From JAAELZ01 sp965237485 (GTDB lineage Bacteria > Pseudomonadota > Gammaproteobacteria > Arenicellales > Poriferihabitantaceae), in the NCBI GenBank assembly GCA_965237485.1, contig CBDEFQ010000004.1:558001-622000 (forward strand): a DNA stretch of 64,000 nucleotides, in the 5' to 3' direction. This document shows positions 8,599 to 17,064 of the stretch, in pieces. Both the position numbers and the translations under genes were made by a program. The stretch's first letter is position 1. Each line of letters begins with the position of its first letter. Under the pieces are notes generated by a model that worked only from the letters and a program-made list of their open reading frames with translations, was not told the origin of the DNA and ran no database searches.

Positions 8599-11500
8599 TC
8601 AAGCGCTTTGCTTTATATAGGTTGGAGGTCGCCTTTGCATTTTATAACGCAAGCCATCCTTGATGGCGTAATGATTGTACTCCCATATTATTGAAGTCGC
8701 GCCTAAAAGCGCGCGGAGTCGATCAATTAATTCTTGGCTTAAGCTTACTTTCCAGTCTTCCCCCAACTGTATTGTGCCGCTTATTCCTTCGTTCTTCGCG
8801 TACTGCAGCTCAACCGAGGTATCACCCCCTCGGTGAGGTAATAAAAGGCTTCTGAGTTTATTTATTTCAAACCCCATTGGCTGTTGAGCGCTTATTCTTA
8901 GTTTTATGGCCACTAAGCTATCAAGCCTTAGCATATCAACATCACAAATACTTAAGGCAACCATTTGATAATTTTCTTGCGCCGCGTCTTCTTCCAAATC
9001 GCCCTGCACGATCAAAATATTGTCTTTGAGTAACAGCTCCTTAGCCTGCTCGTATAAATCTGAAAAGACGCTCACCTCAATTCTAGAATAGCCATCGTCT
9101 AGGCTCACAAACGCCATTTTATCACCGCGCTTAGTGATAATAACCCGTAGAGCAACAATCATTCCCGTGATCACGCCGGACTTTAAACCGCTGCGCATCA
9201 CGCCTTGTTTTCTATCCGAAATAGACTCTAGTTCATCTCGAAATGCATCAAAGGGATGGCCAGATAAATACAACCCCATAGATTCGCGTTCTTCTGCCAA
9301 ACGACGGGCTTCTCCCCATGGGGCAGCTGACTTAAGCTCAGCAATTACGCGATCATTTGTTGCTAGCCCGAACAAATCACTTTGCCCCGCCACTGAGTCT
9401 TTATGCTTTTGCTCAGCCACATCCATTGCATAAGGTAGATTGAGTAATGCCTGCGCACGATGCATGCCTAAGCAATCTAGGCCACCGCAACGCACCAAAG
9501 CTTCCATCGCTCTTTTGTTGACTTTTTTTGCATCAATGCGTTGGCAAAAATTATGCAAATCTTGATATGCCCCGCGCTCTTGCCTTTCCGCTTCAATAGA
9601 CTCAATTGCGGCCTCACCCAAGCCTTTAATAGCACCCAGTCCATAAACAATCGTGCTGGAGTCTATAGGCAAAAATTTGTATTTACATCGGTTTACGCTC
9701 GGGAACTGAATTTCTAAGCCCATCTTTCTGGAATCAGCGATCAAGCTAACCACTTTGTCGGTATGATCCATATCGGCTGATAAGGTAGCCGCCATAAATG
9801 CGGCAGGGTAATGTACCTTTAACCATGCCGTTTGAAACGAAATGAGTGCATAAGCGGCCGAGTGCGACTTGTTAAAACCATATCCAACAAATTTCTCCAT
9901 TAAATCAAAAATGTAGTTTGCATCACGGCTCGCAATATTATTGGCCTGTGCGCCTGCAACAAAAATACTTCGCTGCTTGGCCATTTCCTCAGACTTCTTC
10001 TTGCCCATTGCACGTCGCAAAATGTCCGCGCTGCCTAATGAATAGCCTGCCAATACTTGGGCAATCTGCATAACCTGTTCTTGGTACAAGATTACCCCGT
10101 AGGTTTCAGAGAGAATGGGCTGGGTTAAAGGATGAGGGTATTCAACCCGCTGCCTACCGTGTTTTCGGTCAACATAGTTATTAACCATGCCAGACTCTAG
10201 CGGACCTGGTCGGTACAGAGCAACTAATGCAATAAGATCTTCAAAACAATCAGGCTGCAAGCGTAAAATCAAATCCCGCATACCGCTGGATTCCAACTGA
10301 AATACAGCGACAGTCATGCCTTTTTTGATTAACTCGAACGTGGCCTCGTCATAAAATGGTTGTTGCGGCACATTTATTGATTCTGGACCGCGCAGTTGTT
10401 CGTTAGCATTTATTAATTTTTGCGTCCAATCGATGATAGTTAGGGTACGCAACCCTAAAAAGTCGAATTTAACCAGACCAATGCTTTCTAAGTCATCTTT
10501 ATCTAGTTGGGTAACCGCCTGTGTTTCTGATGATTCAGCAAATAGCGCAGTGAAGTTAGTTAAATTGGAGGGCGCAATGACCACTCCGCCCGCATGCTTA
10601 CCTACGTTCTTCGACAAACCCTCGAGCTTCATTGCAGTATCAATTAACTGCGCAGCTTCAGCGTCTTTGGTGTAGCGTTCTTGAAATTCTGGTTCTTTAT
10701 CCAGCACTTTTTGTAAAGTAATGCCTATTTCAAAAGGTACAAGTTTGGCAATACTATCTACATAGCCATACGAATGCCCCATAACTCTGCCTACATCACG
10801 AATAACTGCTTTAGCTGCCATGCTACCAAATGTAATGATTTGGGCAACTTGGTCCTTTCCATAGCACTCGCTTACATATTCGATGACTCGGTCTCGTCCT
10901 TCCATGCAGAAATCAATATCAAAATCCGGCATCGAAACCCGCTCTGGGTTTAGAAATCTTTCAAACAATAAGCCATATTTAAGTGGATCTAAGTCAGTAA
11001 TCCCCATGGCCCAAGCGACTACAGAGCCGGCTCCAGAACCACGCCCAGGACCTACAGGAATATCGTGCTCACGTGACCAGCGAATAAAATCAGCAACAAT
11101 CAAAAAGTAGCCTGGAAAGCCCATTTGATTAATTACGCCTAATTCTAGGTGCAATCGGGCGAAGTAGTCTTCTTGACTAAACTCAGGGTCATCATCACTT
11201 GCAGGGGATTCACCAAGCCGGAGTAACCTTTGTTCAAGCCCTGCAATCGATAAACCACGTATTGCTTCCTCGGCAGATTGTTGTCCAGACCCTGGAAATT
11301 CAGGTAGATGGTCTATTCCAAACTGCAAAAATACATTACACCTTCTAGCGATGTGCACGGTATTGTCAATCGCTTCTGGAATATCGCTGAATAATTCAGC
11401 CATTTGCTCTGCAGACCGTAAAAAATTCTGGTCACTAAAAGCAACTGTACGTCGGCTATCTCCAATCTGCCTTCCTTGATTGATACACACTCTAACCTCA

Positions 11501-12132
11501 TGTAAATTGAAATCTTTAGGCTCAAGAAATTGCACCTGATTAGTTGCAACCAGAGGAATATCTAACTTGCATGCAATATTTAACGCTTGGGCGATGTATT
11601 GATTTTCTCCCTTCATTCCAATGCGAGAAACCGATAAAAATAGCCTATCGTTAAAAAGCTGTTGGTAATACTTTAGCACTTTAGTGGCGTAAGATAAATC
11701 TGTATTAAGCAAAGACTGCGCCAGCATTCCTTCCCTATTCAAAGAGATCGCGATCAATCCAGAGTTAACGGCTGATAAACTTACTTGCGTGATAACTGGC
11801 CTATCTCGAACCCGATTTTGGATAATCGCTTCGCTAAGCAACTGACACAAATGGACATATCCTTGATTATTCTGAGCCAGCAAAACGAATTTATCCATTT
11901 CATCTGACTCAACAGGGCTTTCAAGCCAAACTTCTGCACCAATTAGCGGTTTTATTCCAAGCTTTAAACTGGCCTTGTAAAACTTAACGGCAGCATAAAG
12001 ATTATTAAGGTCAGTAACAGCCAAGGCCTGCATACCCAGATCTTTAGCCGCTTGTAGTGTGGGACTTATCCGCGTCAAACCATCGTCTAGTGAATACTCG
12101 GTATGCAAATGAAGATGAACGAAGCCTGTCAT
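8599..12132 (-). CDS. dnaE: DNA polymerase III subunit alpha
   Basis: Catalytic subunit of the replicative polymerase, 1177 residues, close to the E. coli length. An N-terminal PHP domain begins HLHLHTEYSLDDGLTRI. The polymerase core has GPGRGSGAGS and the two catalytic aspartates in PDFDIDF, with the third in KFDFLGLRT. Tandem HhH and OB-fold regions follow near the C-terminus (FVSLDDG...IEVSVFS). I use the ATG at 12132, one base after the rnhB stop; a GTG 15 bases upstream would overlap rnhB. It is the last protein gene of the long envelope/replication run and is followed by tRNA-Gly. Confidence 0.97.
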   Translation of the reverse strand: MTGFVHLHLHTEYSLDDGLTRISPTLQAAKDLGMQALAVTDLNNLYAAVKFYKASLKLGIKPLIGAEVWLESPVESDEMDKFVLLAQNNQGYVHLCQLLSEAIIQNRVRDRPVITQVSLSAVNSGLIAISLNREGMLAQSLLNTDLSYATKVLKYYQQLFNDRLFLSVSRIGMKGENQYIAQALNIACKLDIPLVATNQVQFLEPKDFNLHEVRVCINQGRQIGDSRRTVAFSDQNFLRSAEQMAELFSDIPEAIDNTVHIARRCNVFLQFGIDHLPEFPGSGQQSAEEAIRGLSIAGLEQRLLRLGESPASDDDPEFSQEDYFARLHLELGVINQMGFPGYFLIVADFIRWSREHDIPVGPGRGSGAGSVVAWAMGITDLDPLKYGLLFERFLNPERVSMPDFDIDFCMEGRDRVIEYVSECYGKDQVAQIITFGSMAAKAVIRDVGRVMGHSYGYVDSIAKLVPFEIGITLQKVLDKEPEFQERYTKDAEAAQLIDTAMKLEGLSKNVGKHAGGVVIAPSNLTNFTALFAESSETQAVTQLDKDDLESIGLVKFDFLGLRTLTIIDWTQKLINANEQLRGPESINVPQQPFYDEATFELIKKGMTVAVFQLESSGMRDLILRLQPDCFEDLIALVALYRPGPLESGMVNNYVDRKHGRQRVEYPHPLTQPILSETYGVILYQEQVMQIAQVLAGYSLGSADILRRAMGKKKSEEMAKQRSIFVAGAQANNIASRDANYIFDLMEKFVGYGFNKSHSAAYALISFQTAWLKVHYPAAFMAATLSADMDHTDKVVSLIADSRKMGLEIQFPSVNRCKYKFLPIDSSTIVYGLGAIKGLGEAAIESIEAERQERGAYQDLHNFCQRIDAKKVNKRAMEALVRCGGLDCLGMHRAQALLNLPYAMDVAEQKHKDSVAGQSDLFGLATNDRVIAELKSAAPWGEARRLAEERESMGLYLSGHPFDAFRDELESISDRKQGVMRSGLKSGVITGMIVALRVIITKRGDKMAFVSLDDGYSRIEVSVFSDLYEQAKELLLKDNILIVQGDLEEDAAQENYQMVALSICDVDMLRLDSLVAIKLRISAQQPMGFEINKLRSLLLPHRGGDTSVELQYAKNEGISGTIQLGEDWKVSLSQELIDRLRALLGATSIIWEYNHYAIKDGLRYKMQRRPPTYIKQSA

Positions 12133-12133
12133 A

Positions 12134-12703
12134 TTACAAACACTCACGCACAGGCCGAAACGACCTTCTGTGTTCTACACAAGGGCCGTATTCTCTTAAC
12201 GCTTTACGGTGTAATGCCGTTGGATAGGCTTTATGCTGAGCAAAGCCATACTGAGGAAAAATAAAATCCATGGCAATCAATTGTCTGTCGCGTTCCTCCT
12301 TTGCCAATACCGAGGCAGCAGAAATAGCGGGCTCTTTAAGGTCCCCCTTTATAATGCAGGTACACCCAACCTTTAATTTTGGTTTGCGATTTCCATCAAC
12401 CAACACATGCTGGGGTTGTTGTGGCAAGCCTTGCACTGCTCTGGTCATCGCTAGCAGGCTAGCTTGCAATATATTCAATTCATCAATTTCCTCCACATCT
12501 GCCTGAGCAACTGACCAAAACAACGCTTGCCTCTTAATTTGCGGCTCTAAAATCTGCCGCTGCCTGGCGGTGAGCTTTTTGGAGTCCGTTAATTTAGGCA
12601 AATCAAATTCTTGGGATAGTATGACAGCAGCGGCCACAACTGGCCCAGCTAGAGGACCACGCCCAGCCTCATCTACACCTGCTATTAGCCAATGTTTAGG
12701 CAT
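12134..12703 (-). CDS. rnhB: ribonuclease HII
   Basis: Removes RNA from RNA-DNA hybrids and single misincorporated ribonucleotides. 189 residues with AGVDEAGRGPLAGPVV near the N-terminus (catalytic Asp-Glu), TDSKKL, a third acid in VLVDGN and ASVLAKEERD. Order lpxB-rnhB-dnaE is conserved in gammaproteobacteria. The oddity is upstream: the start codon directly abuts the CTAG end of a 270-bp foldback element, so the AAAGAG Shine-Dalgarno-like sequence 7-12 bases before the ATG belongs to the element. Confidence 0.97.
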   Translation of the reverse strand: MPKHWLIAGVDEAGRGPLAGPVVAAAVILSQEFDLPKLTDSKKLTARQRQILEPQIKRQALFWSVAQADVEEIDELNILQASLLAMTRAVQGLPQQPQHVLVDGNRKPKLKVGCTCIIKGDLKEPAISAASVLAKEERDRQLIAMDFIFPQYGFAQHKAYPTALHRKALREYGPCVEHRRSFRPVRECL

Positions 12704-12973
12704 CTAGTACTCTTTCAAGATAATATTGCCTAATTCAGCGTCAAAGCGCTGTTTCACAGCAAGGCGTATTGCGCAACGAATGGTCATTCCCTTCAAAAGC
12801 GATACAACGCGGCTGTGGGACGGTGCGTTGGCACCCTTTGGGTGAACCTGTCAGCGCACCTGGACTGCGTTGCCGCTTTTGCAAAGGGAGCGACCATTTC
12901 CTGCAAGCGACGCCTTGCCAGGTACGCGGACAGACTCACTGAATTAGGCAATATCATCTTGAAAGACTACTAG
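12704..12973. repeat. MITE-like foldback element family B, copy 1
   Basis: 270-bp CTAG-bounded element with terminal inverted repeats of about 35 bp. The interior is a long imperfect foldback (AATGGTC... pairs with ...GACCATT, AAAAGCGA with TCGCTTTT). Sister copies lie at 44421-44690 and 48588-48857. It sits between lpxB and rnhB, inside an otherwise tightly packed operon, and ends exactly at the rnhB start codon. A reading frame of about 64 codons runs through it to the terminal CTAG, as in the other copies, but here its first codon is ACG instead of ATG. Confidence 0.9.
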
Positions 12974-12980
12974 TACCCCT

Positions 12981-14120
12981 TCAAGGTGCAGTGCCTAGCT
13001 GCGCCAGCACCACTTTTGCTGCTTCGGCATCTGAATCCATCGCAAGCTGCTCTGTGACCGCGGCAAACTCACTTTGTAATTCATCAACCATCTGCGGGTT
13101 ATCTAAATACTGCAAAACTTCTCTGACAATATTCTCAGCGGTGACATTATTCTGAGATAACTCTGGCACCTTTTGCTTAGATAACAAATGATTAGGCATC
13201 GAAAAATGTTTCACACTGGCAAAAAGGCGAAACATAAAGTAGCTCAACTTCGAGACCTTATAAACCACTACCATAGGTGCTCGATGTAACAAGGCCTCTA
13301 ATGCTGCCGTTCCCGAAGCTAATATCATGATATTGCTCGCTTGCATTACTAAATGTGATTGGCCCACCCGTTTTGTAACCGGCAAGTTCGCGGCATCAAC
13401 CTTTGCTGCATATTCTTCTAATAAACTTTGCTTAGCAAACGGCATTACGAACTGTACATCTTGCTTGTACGTAGACAATAACTTTGCAGACTCAAGTATC
13501 GGTGCTAGTAGCGCGTCAATCTCACTGCGGCGACTACCTGGCATTAAGCCGACCACCACCTTAGCGGAAACACCCAAAGTTTCTCTCGCCCTGTTTGTTA
13601 TCGCTTTTACACTGACGCCATCATGACTCTTTGCGGCAGGATGACCAACAAAACTGGCGGCCACTCCCACTTTATCATAATAGGCTTTTTCAAAAGGAAA
13701 CAAAGTTAGCATATGATCAACCGCTCGCTTTATTTTATGAATTCGATAGCTACGCCAAGCCCACACCGTTGGACTAACGTAGTGAATTGTTTTGATACCT
13801 CGACCTTTAAGCTTTAACGCCAAGCCAATATTAAAGTCTGGCGCGTCTACACCTATAAAAGCATCTGGCGTTCGTGAAATTATTTGCCTAGCTAAATTCT
13901 TCCTAAGTTTCAAAATAGGAAAAAGATTTCTAAGCGCTTCATCTACACCCATTACGGTAATCGCATCCATTGAATATAGTAGCTCGCATCCCGCTGCTTC
14001 CATTTTGGGGCCGCCGATTCCAAAAAATCGACAGCTAGGCATTCGAACGGAAATTTCACTAATCAGCCCAGCAGCCAATATATCACCTGAGGGTTCTCCA
14101 GCTGCTATTGCGATTAACAT
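12981..14120 (-). CDS. lpxB: lipid-A-disaccharide synthase
   Basis: GT19 glycosyltransferase that joins UDP-2,3-diacylglucosamine and lipid X to form the lipid A disaccharide at the inner membrane. 379 residues, normal length. Family features: AGEPSGDILAAGLI at the N-terminus, FGIGGPKMEAAGCELL, YVSPTVWAWR, PGSRRSEI and SGTAALEALL. It follows lpxA after 84 bp. The final codons and stop lie in a stretch (CTAGTACCCCTTCAAG on the plus strand) that resembles the tip of the neighbouring foldback element, so the extreme C-terminus (LGTAP) may have been altered by it. Confidence 0.97.
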   Translation of the reverse strand: MLIAIAAGEPSGDILAAGLISEISVRMPSCRFFGIGGPKMEAAGCELLYSMDAITVMGVDEALRNLFPILKLRKNLARQIISRTPDAFIGVDAPDFNIGLALKLKGRGIKTIHYVSPTVWAWRSYRIHKIKRAVDHMLTLFPFEKAYYDKVGVAASFVGHPAAKSHDGVSVKAITNRARETLGVSAKVVVGLMPGSRRSEIDALLAPILESAKLLSTYKQDVQFVMPFAKQSLLEEYAAKVDAANLPVTKRVGQSHLVMQASNIMILASGTAALEALLHRAPMVVVYKVSKLSYFMFRLFASVKHFSMPNHLLSKQKVPELSQNNVTAENIVREVLQYLDNPQMVDELQSEFAAVTEQLAMDSDAEAAKVVLAQLGTAP

Positions 14121-14204
14121 CCTCCTATTAAGCGACGCAATAATGAAGCATATATCACTTTATTATCTGCCCAGTAAATTAGCCCTGACAAATCTATAAC
14201 ATTA

Positions 14205-15002
14205 CTAAGCACCATCGATACGCACATTCGATCTACGGATTATGCCACGCTCACTGGCGTCCAAAAACGCTAAGAGACACTGTATGTCCTTTTGATCTGC
14301 TCCCAATTTTTCAATTTCTGTCATCGCAGACTTTAAATCTAGCTGGCTTCGATAGAGCAGCTTATACGCTGCTTTAAGCAAAGTTACTGCTTCTTCGTCA
14401 TATCCGCGGCGCTTTAAGCCTTTGGTATTGATGCCATAGGGTTCAGCCGAATTACCTGCGGCAACAATAAAAGGAGGCACATCTTGAAAGCAAACAGCAC
14501 CTATACCAGTAATACAATGCGCGCCAACACTACAAAATTGGTGCACCAACGAAAAACCGCCCAGAATGGCGTAATCACCTACATTGACGTGGCCTGCCAA
14601 GCTTGCTCCATTAGCAAAGGTGGTGAAATTTCCGACCACACAATCATGGGCAATATGCACATACGCCATAATAAAGTTGTCATCGCCTATGACCGTTTCC
14701 TTGCTGTAATCTGGGGTTCCCCGGTTTAAGGTCACGTATTCGCGAAAGGTATTGCGATCGCCAATAATTAACTCGGTGGGTTCTTGCTTATAACCCCGAT
14801 ACTGCGGGGCTTCTCCAATAGAACTATATTGATAAAAGTGGTTTTCTGCGCCAATATGCGTGTAGTTCCGGATGACAACGTGAGGCCCAACCACCGTGCC
14901 ATCTCCGATGGTGACATTGTCTTCAATAATGCTAAAAGGCCCAACACTAACCTCTTTGCCGATCTTGGCGCCGGGATGAACAATTGCTCTTTCGTGGATC
15001 AC
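14205..15002 (-). CDS. lpxA: acyl-ACP--UDP-N-acetylglucosamine O-acyltransferase
   Basis: First step of lipid A synthesis: transfers 3-hydroxyacyl from ACP to UDP-GlcNAc in the cytoplasm. 265 residues of left-handed beta-helix hexapeptide repeats (IHERAIVHPGAKIGKEVSVG onward), with the catalytic histidine in AYVHIAHDC and a C-terminal helical ACP-binding domain after YGINTKGLKRRG. The start codon overlaps the fabZ stop by 4 bases, so translation is coupled in the usual lpxD-fabZ-lpxA-lpxB order. Confidence 0.98.
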   Translation of the reverse strand: MIHERAIVHPGAKIGKEVSVGPFSIIEDNVTIGDGTVVGPHVVIRNYTHIGAENHFYQYSSIGEAPQYRGYKQEPTELIIGDRNTFREYVTLNRGTPDYSKETVIGDDNFIMAYVHIAHDCVVGNFTTFANGASLAGHVNVGDYAILGGFSLVHQFCSVGAHCITGIGAVCFQDVPPFIVAAGNSAEPYGINTKGLKRRGYDEEAVTLLKAAYKLLYRSQLDLKSAMTEIEKLGADQKDIQCLLAFLDASERGIIRRSNVRIDGA

Positions 15003-15457
15003 GATTCACTTATTACTTGGTAGGTAAACATAATATCTGCACGCGCGCACAGCTTACCTTCCACCGAAGCCGAAACTGACGTCATCCAAATATTACGTTT
15101 CTTTTTATCAAAGTTAACATTAATTAAGATCTGGTCACCAGGCTCAATTTGTCGTTTGAACCGGACATTGTCCGCCCCGGCAAACAAATAAACAATTTCT
15201 TGGTTTTGTTTGTCAGATTTAAGCCCTAAGGCTGCCAATATAGCGGCAGCCTGTGCCATTGCTTCTAAGGTCAGTACGCCTGGGAAGACCGGCCTATGCG
15301 GGAAGTGCCCATTAAAAAATGGTTCATTGACGCTTACATTTTTAATTGCAGTTAAAGTTTCCTCCTCAACATAGTCTAACACTCGGTCGATTAACAAAAA
15401 TGGATAGCGGTGTGGCAATATTTTCTTAATAGCATTAATGTCGAGTGAAGGACTCAT
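14999..15457 (-). CDS. fabZ: 3-hydroxyacyl-ACP dehydratase FabZ
   Basis: Hot-dog-fold dehydratase of fatty acid elongation, 152 residues. The catalytic pair is visible in NGHFPHRPVFPGVLTLEAMA (His and Glu). It competes with LpxA for 3-hydroxyacyl-ACP, which explains its conserved place between lpxD and lpxA. It starts 15 bp after the lpxD stop and overlaps lpxA by 4 bp. Confidence 0.98.
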   Translation of the reverse strand: MSPSLDINAIKKILPHRYPFLLIDRVLDYVEEETLTAIKNVSVNEPFFNGHFPHRPVFPGVLTLEAMAQAAAILAALGLKSDKQNQEIVYLFAGADNVRFKRQIEPGDQILINVNFDKKKRNIWMTSVSASVEGKLCARADIMFTYQVISES

Positions 15458-15472
15458 AACATGTTCCTCAAA

Positions 15473-16477
15473 TTAATTGGATTTGTTTCGTTTATTTAAA
15501 CCTGCTCGGCGCATATTGGCGAGCGTTCGATGCCAAAGCTTTAATGGCTGCGCAGGCAAGCTTGATGAATGCACGCCCGGCTTGGATATTGATTTCGTCA
15601 CCAAGGAGTCGGCATAAATGGTCACATCATCGCAAATTGTTATGTGGCCCACAATCGCAACCCGACCGCCGATGAGGCAACGCTCACCGATAGTGGTACT
15701 ACCCGCAATTGCGGTGCATGCTGCTATAGCAGTTGCTCTTCCAATTTTAACGTTATGCGCCACTTGCACCAAATTATCGATAATAACCTGATCCTCAATT
15801 AACGTATCACTGATACTGCCTCTATCTATCGTGGTGTTCGAACCAATCTCAACATGATCACCCACAATTACTTTGCCAATGTGCATCATCTTAACCCAGC
15901 ACTTTGCTCCATCTTTCTCGTAAGGTACATATCCAAACCCCTCTGCACCAATAACGGCGCCTGCACTGACTCTTACCGATTCTCCGATCTTGCTGTTTGC
16001 ATAAATCGTGCAATTGGGGCCAATCTCGGTGTTTGCTCCTATCGTGACGCCTTTGCCAATATATACTCCTGAACATATTTTAACTCCTGAGCCAATTGAG
16101 CAACCACCGTCTATAACCACGTTCTCCCCAACAAAACTTTCGCCTGATATTGCCACATTATCCGCAACGCTAGCGCTTGATGTAACTCCTTTTCTACTAT
16201 CATCAATTGGATATAGCAACGGCATGATCAACGCCAAGGCTAACTGCGGGTCCGCCACCTCTAAAATCCGACCAGTGTACCCTTCTGGCCGCCCACGCGA
16301 GATAAGCGCGCCTGCTTTTGAAGTAGCTAACTCCTTGACGTAACGGGCGTGATGAAATGGAGCAATACTGTCCTTTGATGCGTCGCCCAATGAGCTAACG
16401 TTACTAATTTCGTATCCGCTATCACCGTTTTCAATTTTTCCACCGCAAGCTTCGGCTAATTGAGAAAGTGTAGCCAT
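15473..16477 (-). CDS. lpxD: UDP-3-O-acylglucosamine N-acyltransferase
   Basis: Third lipid A enzyme; adds the N-linked hydroxyacyl chain. 334 residues: an N-terminal uridine-binding domain (about 1-100), hexapeptide-repeat beta-helix (about 105-300) with the catalytic histidine in QVAHNVKIG, and a short C-terminal helix. It begins 24 bp after skp. Length and organisation are normal for the family. Confidence 0.97.
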   Translation of the reverse strand: MATLSQLAEACGGKIENGDSGYEISNVSSLGDASKDSIAPFHHARYVKELATSKAGALISRGRPEGYTGRILEVADPQLALALIMPLLYPIDDSRKGVTSSASVADNVAISGESFVGENVVIDGGCSIGSGVKICSGVYIGKGVTIGANTEIGPNCTIYANSKIGESVRVSAGAVIGAEGFGYVPYEKDGAKCWVKMMHIGKVIVGDHVEIGSNTTIDRGSISDTLIEDQVIIDNLVQVAHNVKIGRATAIAACTAIAGSTTIGERCLIGGRVAIVGHITICDDVTIYADSLVTKSISKPGVHSSSLPAQPLKLWHRTLANMRRAGLNKRNKSN

Positions 16478-16501
16478 TGGTCTATGGATTAACTTAAGGG
16501 C

Positions 16502-17002
16502 TTAGTTTGCGTATTGCTTGGTCAAGTGATCGAGTACCTTTTGGGTCATATCGATTTCTGGCTTAAACCACACTGCTTGCTGAAAAATAATATCGTAATC
16601 TTCAGCTTCAGCAACGTCAATTACCGCCTGAGTAACAATCTTTTGTAACTGCGCCAACTCTTCATTTCGGCGCAGATTGAAATCCTCATTCAATTCTCGT
16701 TGCTCTCGCTGTAAACGTCGCTGTAATTCTGCTAGCTTACGGTCGTTATCAGTCCTCTCAGTATCAGTAAGTAGCAAGCTGTTTTTTTGTATACTTTGTT
16801 CCAAAGCAAGAGCTTCGTCACGCAAGACTAACAAAGCTTTTTCACGGTCACTAAATTCGGCTTCGAGCTTCTTTAAAGAAGCCTTGCCTTGAGGGGCGGT
16901 TTCAACCAGTTTAACCGCGTTGACATAGCCAATTTTTTGAGCATTTACAGTGCCCGTTAACAAACTCAACAAAAATAGACCGGAAAATAGTTTTTTCAAC
17001 AT
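16502..17002 (-). CDS. skp: OmpH/Skp family periplasmic chaperone
   Basis: 166-residue periplasmic chaperone that holds unfolded outer-membrane proteins for the BAM complex. It has a signal peptide (LFSGLFLLSLLTGTVNA, cleavage near residue 21), then IGYVNAVKLVETAPQGKASL and a long charged coiled-coil arm (about 40-120, rich in EQRL heptads), as in Skp. Position between bamA and lpxD is conserved. Confidence 0.94.
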   Translation of the reverse strand: MLKKLFSGLFLLSLLTGTVNAQKIGYVNAVKLVETAPQGKASLKKLEAEFSDREKALLVLRDEALALEQSIQKNSLLLTDTERTDNDRKLAELQRRLQREQRELNEDFNLRRNEELAQLQKIVTQAVIDVAEAEDYDIIFQQAVWFKPEIDMTQKVLDHLTKQYAN

Positions 17003-17064
17003 ACCCTAGAGCTTAAATGATTATATATATAGGATGTAAACAATGCGCATAACCGCCATTAAAA

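Noticed and set aside
9134..13626. Plus-strand frames opposite dnaE, rnhB and lpxB
   Set aside because: They are antisense shadows of conserved genes with no similarity to known proteins and no initiation signals.
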